Source: Agrostemma githago
Taxonomy: Eukaryota; Streptophyta; Magnoliopsida; Caryophyllales; Caryophyllaceae
DNA length: 64,000 nt
Reading direction: 5' to 3'
Assembly: GCA_958450325.1 (NCBI GenBank)
Contig: OY288249.1
Location: forward strand, 63,862,166-63,926,165
Below the pieces are notes generated by a model. It was not told where the DNA came from. It saw nothing but the letters and a program-made list of their open reading frames with translations, and ran no database searches. Made by a program: the position numbers and the translations under genes. This document shows, one piece after another, positions 47,077-59,753 of the stretch (position 1 is its first letter; each line of letters starts with the position of its first letter).

Positions 47077-50000
47077 CTCCCTACGTATTTTTTTATATGA
47101 CGTTTTGCATTTTCGAGGTGAAGCTTTGACTTTAATTTTTATGTAAATTGTAACACCCGCTATTTTTCCTAAGCGTTTTTATTTTTTTTTCCCGTTAGGA
47201 CTCCGTCTTAACTCCTGTCACTTTTGGCCTCATATTTCATCATTTTACTAAGCTCTATTTTAATTTTTGAGTTTAATAATTTTTATTTTTAATTTCAAAG
47301 ATTTAAATCCTTTTAAATCCATTTATTTGGTTTCTTCGTAAACTAATTAATTTTTCCGCAAGGAATTCTATTTCTCTTCGAATTGACATTTTTTTTAAGC
47401 TTGGATTTAAGTTATTTCTTTTCCTAAAAATGTTTGAATACGTTTCTATAATATTTTCAACTAGTAAATATTTTTATTTACAAAAATTAGTTGTTAATGA
47501 TTTTTATTATGAAGCTTCGCGAATAATTATTTTCTTACGCGAGGTTTACTCGAATTACTTTGAAATGCCTTTAACTATTTTCCGATTATACTTTTTATCA
47601 AATTATAAAATTTTTGAGACCATTTACTCACATTTTGGACCAACTAAGCCCTTGGTCACAAGTTTTATTACGTTTTATTTAAACGTTGCATTTTATCACG
47701 TTAAAACGTAAACATAAGATAAATTATTTTCATTCATTGTAGCATTAGTATCAAGACTTTTCATACTCCTTCATCAACCCTTTTGGCCAGCCACTTTATG
47801 TGTAAATCACATAGTTTTCATCAACAAATTTATTCTCATTTATATTTTGAAAAAAAACCATCCATTTCCATACTACACCTTATTCATTCATCAAGTAAAA
47901 AAAAATCTATCATCACCTTCTCTTGGCCGTGACACTTTCTCTCCATCCTAGGATTATTTTGCTTCAATTCTAGTCTTGATCGACTCAAATTCATCGTCAA
48001 ATAATCCTCTTTCCGTTCTCTTCGTTAAGGTATTAATCCACGTCGTTTTCGATCAATTCTTACCTTGATTTTTATTAGTTTTCTCATGGTATTTTTCTGC
48101 CATGATTTCCATGTTTGGTAGGATTTTTGGACGATCCCGAAGCCGACGAATATATTATCGACTCAGACTTGGAGTAGAGGTAACGTCGATGTTACTCGGT
48201 ATTTCAAGATTTTAATTGAGTATTTGCATGTATATTTTTATCTTTTATTTTGGCAATATATGTATGTCACGGATTCTGAAAAAAATTTTAAAGTTGAAAA
48301 TTTGAATGTTTCGATATTTTTATCGCTTTTACGATATTAACGTTTAAATCGTCATATTAATTTGTAAAATCGTAATATTCGGCCTAAACATGTAATATAT
48401 GTTTATATTCTGTAAAAATGATGTTTTTGATGATTTTTAATAATTTAGTATTTTTCTGATATTTTAGTTATCGATTATTGAATTATTACCGTTTACGGAC
48501 AAAAACGATTAAAAGCCGATTTTTAGTTCTAGTACTTAAACATTTTTATTTTAATCTGATTTTTGACGTGGTGAAACTTTCTGATGAAATAGAATTTTCT
48601 AAAAAAAAATTTGTAATTGTTTGGAATTGCTAAGTGGATGAATTAATTAATCACTTTAAATCATCGTTTATCGTTAAAACCGCATTTGTCGTTTAAATTC
48701 TCGATTTTTGGTCTTTTGATTTAATCTGGAAAAAATTATGATTCTGATGGTTTCTTAATAAAATGTATTTTTATTATTTTTAGTGCTTTAATAAAATGAT
48801 AGGAACGATAAGTTTTATTAATGGAATGGTTAATTGTGAAAACGGGTTTTAAAGACGGTTTTGATGGGATTGATTAAAGCTGGAATTTTTGGAAATCTGG
48901 AAAAATAGTATTTTCTGGAAAATCATGATTTTTAAGCTTAATAATAATTTTTGGATATTAATACTTAAATCGTTTTGTAATTACTATTTTTATTAATCGT
49001 TATTGTCGAGATTTGACGATTAACGAGAAAACGCTTTAAAAACCGAGTTTTAGAATTCTGGAAATTTTCTTTTCTGGACAGAATGTCCATAAATATAATT
49101 TAACTATTTTACGTAATTTTTGTACTATTTATTATAGTCTTTAATTAATAAAATTGATTTTCGGACAAATTGTGATTTATCGTTAAAATGCTTCGTCTTA
49201 CCTAAAAGAATTATTTTTCCAGCAATTTTGAAAGTATTTAAATCTGAAACTTTAAGTGTTAAATCATCCCTTAACATACTCTAAACATATTTGTTGGTTT
49301 AATTAAATAAAGACGTTCAAATATTTAATTTGATGTTTGCCGTAAAATCCTATTTATAATTTTATTTGTCGAAACTAATAATAATTAGGGAATTTGAGTT
49401 TTATAAATTCTGGAAACACCCTAATTAGTAGTAATAAAATGTTTAAGACATTTTTAATCATTTTATAACGCTTATACGATATTTTAATAATTTCATAAAA
49501 TTAAATGTTCACTTTGGTAATTAATATCGTTAAGGCCGAAAGTATTAGTTTGATAAATCTATTATGTTTACTAAAAATGTGATGTTAGTATAAACTAATA
49601 TTTTTGCTATTTTGATATGGTGCTATTTTTGGTAAAGTTTCTAAAAATAGAAGTTTCCTAAAATAGAAAGTTTCCTCTTTTGGGAAGTGATTCCTTTTTC
49701 TTTTGTTCTCTTATTATTTATAATGATTATATCTTTTGAAAATCGATAATGGCTTGTTTTGGAGTTATGGAATAAGGATAAGTGTAGGGTTAGAGTAATA
49801 CAGTCTAGGATGTACTGTTTTGCCATCAACTATAAGGCTGGTGTATCCATTTGGGATGCATTGGTTGTTGAACTGGATACATTTGGTGTCCAGGAGTATA
49901 TGTGCATTGTGCCCTTAAGCTAGATATCGCATCGTGTTAGTCGCCGTCAGTTGAACTGGATACATTTGGTATCCAGGAGGGGTGTATATTACATAAGCTA

Positions 50001-50836
50001 GGACCTCGCATGATAAGTCGACGTCCTATTATGGTTGAGTTGCCTAGTTAGAGACCTTGGATCTTCGCTGCGTGTGAAGTTGGTGTCTGAGTTCTCGAAG
50101 CTAGTTTTTAGTATATCCCTAGTGAAAGTCTGGCCTTGTGCACACTAACCGAATATCCATAACGCCATTTTGAATATTTTTATTGTTATCGATATAATTT
50201 GATTTGCAGGTTGACAAATATTTTTATGTTTCTTCGGAAATCCTTTTTATTAATTTGTTTTACGCTAAAGCCTATTTTAATATGCTGTTTTACTGTTTTC
50301 CATTTTTACTATTTTTCCTATATTAGTAATTACTGTTTTAAAATCCTGTTATACGGCTGGGAGAACGTTGACGTTGCTCCCCACTGATTGTGGCTGTTAT
50401 GTTTTAACATGGCAGGTATACGTGTTTGTTTTCCGGTGGGTGTGGGCTAGCGAGCAGTCTTGGATCCTGCTTGATCTTTTTAACAATTATGTCTTAAGGA
50501 TTGTTTAACCTCTTTGTGGATTGTTTTAAATTTTAGCCATTTTTATGTATGACATACGTTTGACTTTACCAATTTAATTTACTAAGACATACTTACAGCG
50601 TGTTATAATCCCGAGTCTACAGTGTTTCCGCCACTGTATCGCGTTAGAATTTCTAGGGGATTACATAAATATATTATTCCAAAATTTTAAAAATTGCACC
50701 ATAAAATTCCTTACGAAAAGAGCTTTCAAATGAGTATACATTTCATAGTATTTTTTCTTATATTGTGAGAGATATTGAAGAGAGAAGGGATTGTCTCAAA
50801 AAATGAGAATGACTTATATTAAAAAAACAGAGGGAG
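47077..50836. mobile_element. Stowaway-like MITE carrying a solo LTR
   Basis: Ends CTCCCTACGTATTTTTTTAT and, reverse-complemented, CTCCCTCTGTTTTTTTAAT, with TA on both sides. Removing the MITE and one TA restores exactly TTTATAATAATAAAC of the 5' LTR. The MITE itself is about 233 bp (47077-47148 plus 50671-50836); the remainder is a solo LTR. Confidence 0.9.
47149..50665 (+). mobile_element. Solo LTR, Ty3-type, 3.5 kb, TSD TAAAT
   Basis: Starts TGTAACACCC and ends GGGATTACA. TAAAT precedes it (47144-47148) and follows it (50666-50670). It contains no coding domain. A GAACTGGATACATTTGGT block occurs twice (49873 and 49955). Long LTRs starting TGTAACACCC are common in chromovirus-type Ty3 elements, but the family is not certain. 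Confidence 0.88.
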
Positions 50837-50884
50837 TAATAAACATTTACTCCGTACAATATTCATCTACTCTATCAATTTACA
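50837..50884 (+). repeat. 3' LTR of the copia element, last piece
   Basis: TAATAAACATTTAC..ACAATATTCATCTACTCTATCAATTTACA matches the end of the 5' LTR apart from one substitution and a TCCGT insertion. AACTT (the TSD) follows. Confidence 0.9.
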
Positions 50885-51218
50885 AACTTAGACATCGGAT
50901 AAGTTAGATCAAAATCTGTTTTGAGATCTTTGTTTACTAGTACATGTGCATGATTTCAACTAAGACCGAACAACAACATTAGACTTGAGCCCGACCTCAA
51001 CAGACTCGATTGTTTGATTAGAGTGACGGATACTCCAATAATAATACGGACTTATGTATATCGGGTTGGGATGGGGAATCAATCTGAATGGGGAGGAGCA
51101 GCTGTATCACACGTCAAGTTCACATAGAAGTATTGAACACAGCTAAAAGAAGGCAGCCAGGTGTACATGTCACATAACATAGAGGACGTAGACTACACAC
51201 AGACTGAGACAGAGCCCC

Positions 51219-51226
51219 TATATAAT
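51219..51226 (+). promoter_or_regulatory. TATA box of the NOI gene
   Basis: TATATAAT about 210 bp upstream of ATG 51430, followed by a pyrimidine-rich leader (CTCTCTCTCTACCC, TTTCTCTCTCC) typical of plant 5' UTRs. The copia TSD ends about 330 bp further upstream. Confidence 0.65.
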
Positions 51227-51429
51227 TTAATTCCCCACTCCATTCAGTCATCCATCCATTAACCAGTAACCACGGACCTTTACCCATTCCAATTTCCCCT
51301 ACATCTCTCTCTCTACCCTCTACCCTCTGCCTTTGCTTCATCTCCTTCTCTCCTCTTTATTTACTCTACCTTTCCTTTCTCTCTCCTTTTTATATACTGT
51401 ATATCTTCCACTTCCAACTATAAACCGCC

Positions 51430-54186
51430 ATGTCCATGTCCATGGAAGATCGCAAGGACAAGGAGGTCATTTCATTCCCCCCCTTCCTTTTATTACTACT
51501 CTATTTCTTTATTTATTTTTTCATGTTATTTATCGTCCTTTACTGTAATCCGACTAAATGCGTAATACAATTATTTATAGTCTTTCATCCCTCTTATTAT
51601 TATTATTATCTTTGTAGTAGTAATTGAGTGGATGACATATTTGTGGTGTGTGATCAAGTGTTCAATTGAAGGATTGAGCAAAAGAATTAGGTTTCATATA
51701 TATTCCCGATTGTTTCTTTTCTTGAAATTTGAAGTTGAATCGATTATTTCCAAGAGTTAGTGTTGGGTGGAAGTCATTTTAAAATGGAGAAATCAATTGA
51801 GTATTTGACTTGTTTAACAAGGAAACAACTTCCAAGCTTAAGTAATGAGATAGTCAATTTTTGGTGATGAGTTTATTAAAGTCTAAATTGGCAGCTTTTT
51901 TTTTTTATGGGTGGGTCTGGGTGTACCTATCTCTATCTGTATCGTTTTACAAATTTTGTGGACACAGGCCTCCGCATGACAAAGCAAAAGCAGAAGCCAA
52001 AACCAATTAACAAAGCTTCGAAACTTAGAGATGCTAGCTTCAATTATTGCTTTGCTTATTATTGGACTTTGAATGTGAATATGAATATGATAATAGGATT
52101 AGCTATTACTTTCGGATTTCATTTGTTTTTGTTACTAAATAATACGGAGTACAGTACAAGCTAGCAGCAGCAGCAGCAGCAGAGTATGAGGATTGAGGAG
52201 GTTCAATGTATAGTGATACAATACGAGAATGAATTGAATTGTGTCGATGGTTGCATTGAATACGGAGTAATCAACTAAATGACTTAGCTTGTTTTGTGTA
52301 TTGGTTGGGAAGGAGGTTGAAAGAAATGCACAATTGCTATCAAACCAGAATTATTAGAGTTTAGTTATTGAGGAGTAGATATCAAGCTGCCAGGTATTAA
52401 AACAAGCCCAACATTAATATATATGTAGTATCATGGTATACTGAAATTTTAGACAACAAACATCTGGGGTCGGTTATACTAAATTTTAGACACTTGCCCA
52501 AAATTTGAGTTTTTATAACATTCTCCAAGGAAGTTAGTTTTGGATTTCTAGGAATTTTCTTTGGTATGCACAAAGATATGCAAACAAAACACGTCGTCAT
52601 TTTTTATGTTCTTTCCTCTGCTTCGGCTCCTCATGCTCAGGTTTCTTTTATGCTTTTGAGGTTTCTTGAAAGCTGAATACTTGTAAAAAAAGTACCAGAA
52701 TTCATTGGAGTCGAGATGCCTTGATCTTTTCAAAATACAAAGGTTATTGATATTTGTAATTTGTACACAGAGAAATGGATCGTGGTTATCTGTGCCACAA
52801 TTTGGAGACTGGGATCAGAAGGGGCCATTGCCGGATTACTCCCTGGATTTCTCAAAAATTCGAGAAATGAGGAAGCAGAACAAAAGAGAGCCTTCAAGGG
52901 CCAGCCTTGGTAATGAAGAAGAGTTCATCAACCCAACTGCTCCCGCTAACAAACCATGCAACGATAAACAACATTTTGTTCAAAACGACTCTCCCACTGT
53001 AAGATTTATCAACCATCCCTCTCCCCACCCCTTTCTATTCTCTATCTTGTGTTGCTCACCTATCCTGCTTGTTTGTGGATGGATGGATCATTACTTTTTC
53101 TTTTTTCTTTGTGGTCTCTGTTGGTTTTTATTTCACATGATTTCTGTCAGCATATGATATGGATTCTTTATTTGTATTTGTCTGTTGCCTCACAATTATT
53201 ATCGTATGTATATATATATAAATCTGTATCAGCGCTGATTCCGTCCGATTAGATATCAAAAATTAATATCAAGTGGGCTTTGATCATGCTACATGCTGGC
53301 ATATGCATATATAATTAAGAAAGGACATTCCTTGGCGGAATATTGTCTGCATTAACTAACTGTCTACAAACATCCAAAAATCTTGCCATAATTATATGCC
53401 GTTGATCTTTGATTGAAATTGTTTTAAATATTCTACCCATTGATGCTTGTTAGCGATATTTTTAATCAAGATATGTGTGGGTGCTTGCTCATAATAAATG
53501 GTGTAGTGATGGATTGATGGGTTAATTTAATGTTTGTTAGAAGATAGTAAATGGTAGGGATAGAGAAGTAATGTATGTGTAGTACTCCGTATGTGGTTGG
53601 TGATGATAGGAAAAAGAATAGTAGGGGAGGGCCTTGAGATTTACTTTACTCATATGAATGATATGAGGCAAGTACGTACCTAATTTCCTTGTGTAAGTGT
53701 GGTCCGAGGTCATATGAGTATTTCCTATCAATGAGGGAACTGCTTTTTCCTCATCATAATTATGCAACTTGTGTTTATGTGCAAACAGTCCACCTTTCAT
53801 CATAAAAGCCCCATCTCATCTGTGAAATCCCCCCAGCCAAGCAATTGGACATTTAATGTTCTTGCACAGTAAAGCAAACTCTGTGACTCCGACTCTTCAA
53901 AGTGTCAGCCTCGGCTATATTTATGAAGTGTCGGAGTAACATAGACTCCACATGCTCCGTGAATATGTTTACAACAGCACACACCGCACACCTGACAATT
54001 CAATGAGAAGATGGGGGATTGAATGGTTAGTTTGCGTGTGTGGATACTGGATATAGATGATATGCATGTTTATACGTTGATTTGGATCATCTTGATGATT
54101 TGTTGACTTGTAAGCATTTTCCTGACTTTTGAATGAAGGCAAGAAAGAGCTTCCTGAGCTACTTCAATTGCTGTGTAAAAGCGTAA
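51430..54186 (+). CDS. RIN4/NOI-domain protein, three exons
   Basis: Exons are 51430-51465, 52771-52998 and 54139-54186; all junctions are GT-AG in phase 0, giving 103 residues. Exon 2 encodes the NOI signature: SVPQFGDWD (residues 19-27) followed by DYSLDFSKIREMRK (34-47). The 48-nt last exon encodes ARKSFLSYFNCCVKA and a stop; the paired cysteines are a likely S-acylation site for plasma-membrane attachment, as in RIN4 relatives. NOI motifs in RIN4 are the cleavage and recognition region for bacterial effectors guarded by immune receptors; small NOI proteins are less well characterised. The length is typical of the small members. The start is the first ATG after the TATA box; in-frame ATGs at 51436 and 51442 also exist. 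Intron 1 (1.3 kb) contains a CAG microsatellite near 52163. This is the only clear host gene. Confidence 0.85.
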
Positions 54187-54581
54187 GATGCGGAGAAGAG
54201 AAGAATGAGCTCGCTTGCATTACTTCATATGGTGATATGTATGTGACGACGAAGATGTGGTTTTGCTGTACTTATGCGGAGGAATTTCTCTTATTTTCTT
54301 GGGGTCTTTATTAATTGTAGTAGTCTATAATCTACTGTTCCAAATGTATTAATGTGACGTTGTAGAGAAGATGATTCCGGACTTTGATTGTAAGAGGACG
54401 TCCACGGATTTGCAATTTCAAAATAACCATCTTTCCCTTGTTTGTACTCCATATTTTACACCAGCTGTGCAAATTGTTGACCTTAGAAACAGTGGCCGGT
54501 TGGCTCGGCTCTACTGGGGCCTTTTTGGCTTAATTCTAACACAAATCATTGACGGTGGGGAACATATTCATTATAAACTTA
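54187..54581 (+). other. 3' flank of the NOI gene
   Basis: Presumed 3' UTR and downstream sequence. I cannot fix the polyadenylation site. No further gene is seen before the Helitron end at 54582. Confidence 0.45.
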
Positions 54582-54592
54582 CTAGTGTTTTA

Positions 54593-54612
54593 CCCGTGAA
54601 AAATTTCACGGG
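54593..54612. other. Helitron 3' hairpin
   Basis: Perfect palindrome CCCGTGAAAAATTTCACGGG, 7 bases inside the CTAG (54582-54585) seen on the minus strand. Confidence 0.7.
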
Positions 54613-57258
54613 TTGCCCATTTTTATTGATATTTAAAAATGAAGAAAGCGAGATTAGTTTTTTAAATCACGCAAAAGAGTGTGATCGTCAATATGTGGGT
54701 TAATAGTACGAAAGATCGAAAAACATATTCGTCTTAAAAAGATAATTTTGTTGCTAGAATAAAACAATTTATTCTTTTTTTCATACTTTACTAATTATAT
54801 AAAGTACAATTAAATCTACTCATAAGCAAAATTAAAGTACAATAAAATTATTTCATACTTTGTTGACCCGTCTTGAATATCGTTTGATTATAATGAAATA
54901 GTTAAAATGAATATTTTGACTTCGTTTGATTATAGTGAAATGTTACTCTGTATTAATTATACTAAAATCTTATTTACAATTATTTAAAAAATATATCGTT
55001 ATAAATGAGTGCACTTCTAATCGCGTGAAAAGTATTATTTGTTGCGTGTTTTCAAAGACAACATAATGCAGACCTGATTAAGCGGTTATGAATAAGATTC
55101 AAACCAATCCATAAAAGAAATACAATTGATTTAATACTCTGTATGACAATTTGACTCTTACATTGTAGATATTTGCAATGTTATTCAAATTAGTTACATC
55201 GTATCTACAAAAACTTTGTTAAAATATGTAAACAAATACGGAGTAATAGTGTAACACCTTTGAAAAATTCACGGGTTGTTTTATGATTTTTACTAAAAAC
55301 AAAAATAACACGGGAATGACACGTCTTGTAGCACCCTCGACCTTCTAAATTTCGGAGACTCAATGCTACCTACGATTCTACGAACAACGTCAAGAAAAAA
55401 ATCAAATCGCAACACGTTTCCAATGAATTAGAGTCAAAGTTTGTTACTCCGATCCCTCATTCTTGAATTAGCCCGTGAGCCCAACCCGTATTGGAAACGT
55501 ACAAACTCGTATTAGTCAAAGTACCTAAACTCCGTATAAACCCAACCTCAACCCGTATAATTAATGTTTTTAATGTGCGTTAATAAACCGTTTTGACCCT
55601 AACCCATGTTTTTTCACGAAATTCCTTTAAACCCGGCCCGTAACCCGTATTTGATCCGAAAGCAAACCTAAACTGTATAAATGATTCTCATGTAACCCGT
55701 ATTTGACCCAAAGACGCTACTCATATGTCAAGGTCTCAAGGATGAAGAATTTGAGTTATATAAATGCAATTTCCTGTTTTCAAGGGTTCCACTCCATATA
55801 GTCAAGATTTGGGTTATTTTTCTAGATAATTTCATTGTTTTTCGAATGCTTCATTTATTAGTTACTCATAAATCCAACCCGTATAATTAATATTTCTAAT
55901 GTGCGTTAATACACCATTTTGACCCGAAATCCCTTTAAACTCGACTCATATAAGTAATGTGATTAATATGCGTTAATAATCCGTAAATGATTAATGTGCG
56001 TTAATAACCCGTAAATCCAACCCGTATAATTAATGTTTTCAAATAATCTTTATAGCGTGAATATTGCTTAGGAGGCGGAGGAACAAAATATCATGAATGT
56101 GCTATTTATTTTTCCACCCTTCACCTATTGGTTTCATATCTCTAATTGTCCACATGAATCATACTTACCCTGTTCAACAAATAAAATAGATTAGTTAGTA
56201 TTATCAAACTAAATGATTCTTCTTAATTAGCATATTATTGATAAAAACGAAATACAGAACATAGAAAAAGAAGAAGAGAAAGGAGACGATATAACACAAT
56301 GTGACCCACTTAATGGAAAACGGTACTTGTCAAGGATGATGAATTGGGTTATATAAAAGCTTTATTAGTAACTCGTAAATCAAATTTTACCTTTATTGAA
56401 TGTTGCTCAACAACACTCTTACCGCAAAACCGTGAAATTTTTCTTACCATTAATATTAATATTGTAATACCCGTAAAAATTCACGGGATTGAAGCGCGTT
56501 TATTTTGTATACAGGACATATAGTGTTGAACAATAGACAACAAATGTAAAAGAGCAAGTAGAATGATACGTATAAACTTAAAAGAGAGTATGATACACAA
56601 ATATGGAATACCCGTGATAAATCACAGGATTAAATATATCTCATATATCAATATATTAGAACTCGTATTATTAATATTGTTATTATTATTAGTAGTAGTA
56701 GTATTTAATGACTTAATTAACTCAAAATCATTAAATTCATTATTATTGAAGAACAAATCTGTGGGCTGATGTTGTGATAATAAGTTGTGAAATTCCCCAA
56801 TGTTATTGTCATTAGAGCTCATCATCATATGACAATTGCGGCCGATTATATTAGTTGCATCCTTGTTTCCCCGTATTATTAGTAGTGTAAGTTGAGTAGA
56901 AGTAAATGACACCTTAATCTGAAGTCAGAAAAGAAGTATACACAAATCCAATGTGATGATGCAGAGCACCATCGATGAACAGAAAATAGAATGCCTCCAC
57001 AATGGAAAAGGAAGATCCATGTTCTAATAGTAGCTCTACGAACTCCTCGATAGAATAACATAATGGCTCAAACAATTACCGTGAGACCGAATTTGTGCAG
57101 GGGTGAAAGCACAAAAAACGTCATGTTGAAAGAAAGATTAGCGGTTGATCAATCGAAGTATAAGTCAATCGAAAACCCTAGAATCTGGTAGCAAACAACA
57201 GCCAAACTTCAAAAACATAGATATCAATGCAAGATCACAGCCAGACTTGGTCAAATTA

Positions 57259-57283
57259 TCCTCTATATATTAAAACAGAAACC
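57259..57283 (+). repeat. Helitron-type 5' end in the opposite orientation
   Basis: Its 25 bp match the reverse complement of 59009-59033 with one mismatch. Both copies begin with TCC after an A. The pair brackets 1.77 kb that holds no supported gene. Confidence 0.6.
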
Positions 57284-58830
57284 TGAAAAAATTAACTACA
57301 TAATGAAATATTATTTAGTTGACTATATTAATAATTAATAGGGGTGTTTAGAGATTTATTTAATTTGATTCACAAATTTAATTACATTTAAAGACGGTCT
57401 CACTCATCAAACGATTCAATTGTGTACAAAGACTATCTAATCATGATGTGAAACAGTCCATTTAACTGCGATATAGAAAAAATGGTTCACTTTTTTTTTT
57501 GATTTGTCTTTAGCGATAAAAATAACGCTACAATTCTACTTCTTAACGTAAAAAAGGTTAAAGCAAAACTTTAACACTTTCGCATTGCACCATGAAACGA
57601 TTTCATACCTAAGAAGTGGTACAAAATATTAAAAATGAAAACAAATATCAAAACCCAAAACATAATTAGCAAAACATCAAAAAAAAAAAATCTATACTTT
57701 CACTCACCGTACCGTCTTCTCTTTACTTTAAAGTCAAAATAATCTTCAAAAATCCTGATCTTCACCATCAACATCAAATTGATCTTAACCATCAAATTTG
57801 ATCTACATAAGAAACACAAGAAAAAATACTCACCATCAAATTGATCCTCAACGTGAAGTTTAGCCAAAAACACATCACCTGTTCGACGAAATGTCACCAA
57901 AAAAAAGATCTCACTTGACCATTTTGCGGCTGATTGTTTAAGGGAGTTGTCATAAATACTGAAAAGGGATTGTGCTGTAAAGGGAATCGTGTTTTGCGAG
58001 TTAAATATCGGATTGAAAGGAGCGGAGGTTATAGGTGATGCATGCTCTTAAGGTGAATGATAATTTAGATGAGCTTCAAATATGGGATGATTCGATTGGG
58101 TTAAAGATGTATTAAACTCACCGTATTTCTCAAGATGTGCAACAATGGGGTTTCAACTTTCAATGACTGAAGGAGAAGACTACGGAGTATACTGTAAATG
58201 AAGGTGAGTGAAAGTTTTGTTGAATACTATCTTATATAGATTCAATTAAAAGATATGAGGGATATGCACGCAGAAGCAAGAATTAATTATGAAGCTTGGA
58301 AAATGAAGACGGTGGATGTAAGATATGAAAACAGAGAGAGAACAGAGGACAGCTTGGGGAGAAGATGAAGTAAGAGAGGATATCAGGAATGGTGGCAGGC
58401 AGGATTTGAAAATCAACGAACCTGCTAAACGTGATATATACAGGATTCTGGCTTGAATTAATCAACGACAATAAATTGCATCACTATTTCCAGTGAAGAA
58501 TGCAATCGGTTATCGAGGAGCCATGAATTAGTGCTTTGAATCAACAACTGCGCCATTAATCGATGATGAAAAAGGAAAAACACCTAATTAATATTCCTAA
58601 TTACCGATGATCATGACAATCGTAGCATTTATTACACGAAACTTGGATTGAATTGGTTGGGATTTAATTGAAATTGGGTATAGAAATCGTAGAATTGGAA
58701 TTAATTTGGGATTCAATTGATTGATCAATAAATGAGGAATTGGGAAGACGAAGAGGCGCGCTGTTGAGGATCAATTAAGGGGGACTGTGAAAGGTAGTAT
58801 ATTTTTTTTGTACTATTTTCTCACAATCAG

Positions 58831-59005
58831 CAAAGTGGCCCAGTGGCGCGGTAAGTTGGGAATTGCCTCAAAGGTCGCGGGTTCGAAACTTGTCATTGGC
58901 CTTTTTGTGAATATTCTCGGGAAGTTGTGTTCACACTGGAAGAGAAGTAGAAAGTGTAAAAAATGAGGCTTATTTCAAAATGGGAGCCTCTCTCAAAAAG
59001 TGGGA
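58831..59005 (+). mobile_element. tRNA-derived SINE (tentative)
   Basis: A-box GTGGCCCAGTGGC at 58835-58847 and B-box GGTTCGAAACT at 58880-58890 have tRNA-like spacing, a bipartite pol III promoter. The body continues through a GGTCGCGGG stretch. Both ends, and therefore the TSD, are unresolved. It is not a functional tRNA: no cloverleaf can be folded from the flanks. Confidence 0.5.
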
Positions 59006-59033
59006 AGTGGTTTCTGTATTAATATATAGAGGA

Positions 59034-59519
59034 TGATACTTGATATGAGTAGTACTTTTTTTTTCTTCCTTTTGGTAGGTGACATATTAAGCAAACTCAC
59101 CGAATCATTCAACCAGTTTGTTCCAAATTCAATGTTTTTTCTGTTTTGTACTCCGTATCTTGTTTCAGTTACAAATCATTAAAGCGGAGTTAAACCTGAA
59201 GAAAACAAATCAATGTACGAAGTACGGAGTACTATTTTTCCAACCTCACTCAAGATTATTCGGGTTTGCTTTGAGATAAATTTCATCCGTTCCAATCAAT
59301 TCCATGCATATGGTAATTGTGCACTATTCATAGGTAAGAAAAATCATCGATATAACTTTTAATATATAGGATAAAATATAGTCACGTGAGATCTTGTTTA
59401 AATTGTCTAATCGAGTGCATCATGAATATCAAATTTTTATAATTTTTAGAAACATAGAACTAATGATATAGACAAAAGAAAACGTGCATTAATATACGTG
59501 ATAAAGCAAATGTATGGAA
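59034..59519. other. Intergenic, no gene seen
   Basis: AT-rich spacer with ACTCCGTA-type words; nothing else noted. Confidence 0.4.
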
Positions 59520-59753
59520 TTAATTGAAACGGGTTCCTATGAGAGTTCCTTAGGGTTTTCATCCCTTTCTCTCCGCACGTGTCGGTTTCTCCCACTTAGT
59601 GGGGCTTTGTCTTTTGTTTTTACATCAATCATTACGTTAAAGCAATCATTGATTCATTAATTCCTTTGTCTTCTAGCGTCAATCTGATCAATTCTCGTTC
59701 AACGGTTCTTCAACCTTTTCATCTTGAGTTGGGGTGGGAGAGAGTGGAGGATT

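Larger units (their letters stand above)
21880..50884 (+). mobile_element. Ty1/copia retrotransposon, 3' LTR split by nested insertions
   Basis: The outer ends are TGTTGATATA at 21880 and ..CAATTTACA at 50884, with the 5-bp target duplication AACTT at 21875-21879 and 50885-50889. Order: 5' LTR 21880-22045, PBS 22046-22057, degraded gag-pol 22140-25974, PPT 25973-25982, 3' LTR from 25983. The 3' LTR is broken into 25983-25996, 46958-47076 and 50837-50884. Between its pieces lie TIR elements C, D, E and F and a Stowaway-like MITE with its own solo LTR. The original element was only about 4.3 kb long; it now spans 29 kb. Confidence 0.93.
54582..59033 (-). mobile_element. Helitron-like region, minus strand
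   Basis: On the minus strand a TCCTCTATATATTAA start at 59033 (preceded by A) and a terminal hairpin plus CTAG at 54582 (followed by T) fit Helitron ends. The hairpin is the 20-bp palindrome CCCGTGAAAAATTTCACGGG at 54593-54612, about 10 bases from CTAG. Degraded copies of the hairpin at about 55260, 56470 and 56608 suggest several nested or truncated members. No Rep/helicase gene is present. Whether 54582 and 59033 belong to one element is uncertain. Confidence 0.45.

Noticed and set aside
47430..47711. 93-residue plus-strand frame
   Set aside because: Lies inside the solo LTR 47149-50665, AT-rich, no domain.
52705..53157. 150-residue frame covering NOI exon 2 as a single-exon gene
   Set aside because: The frame runs through the intron 1 acceptor and the intron 2 donor (ACT then GTAAG); its ends are intronic and hydrophobic noise.
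54129..54314. Separate 61-residue protein starting at 54129
   Set aside because: It is an alternative frame across the last exon of the NOI gene; the exon in phase 0 gives the expected C-terminal cysteine motif.
58831..58905. tRNA gene
   Set aside because: A and B boxes are present, but no acceptor stem or anticodon arm can be built; a SINE head fits better.
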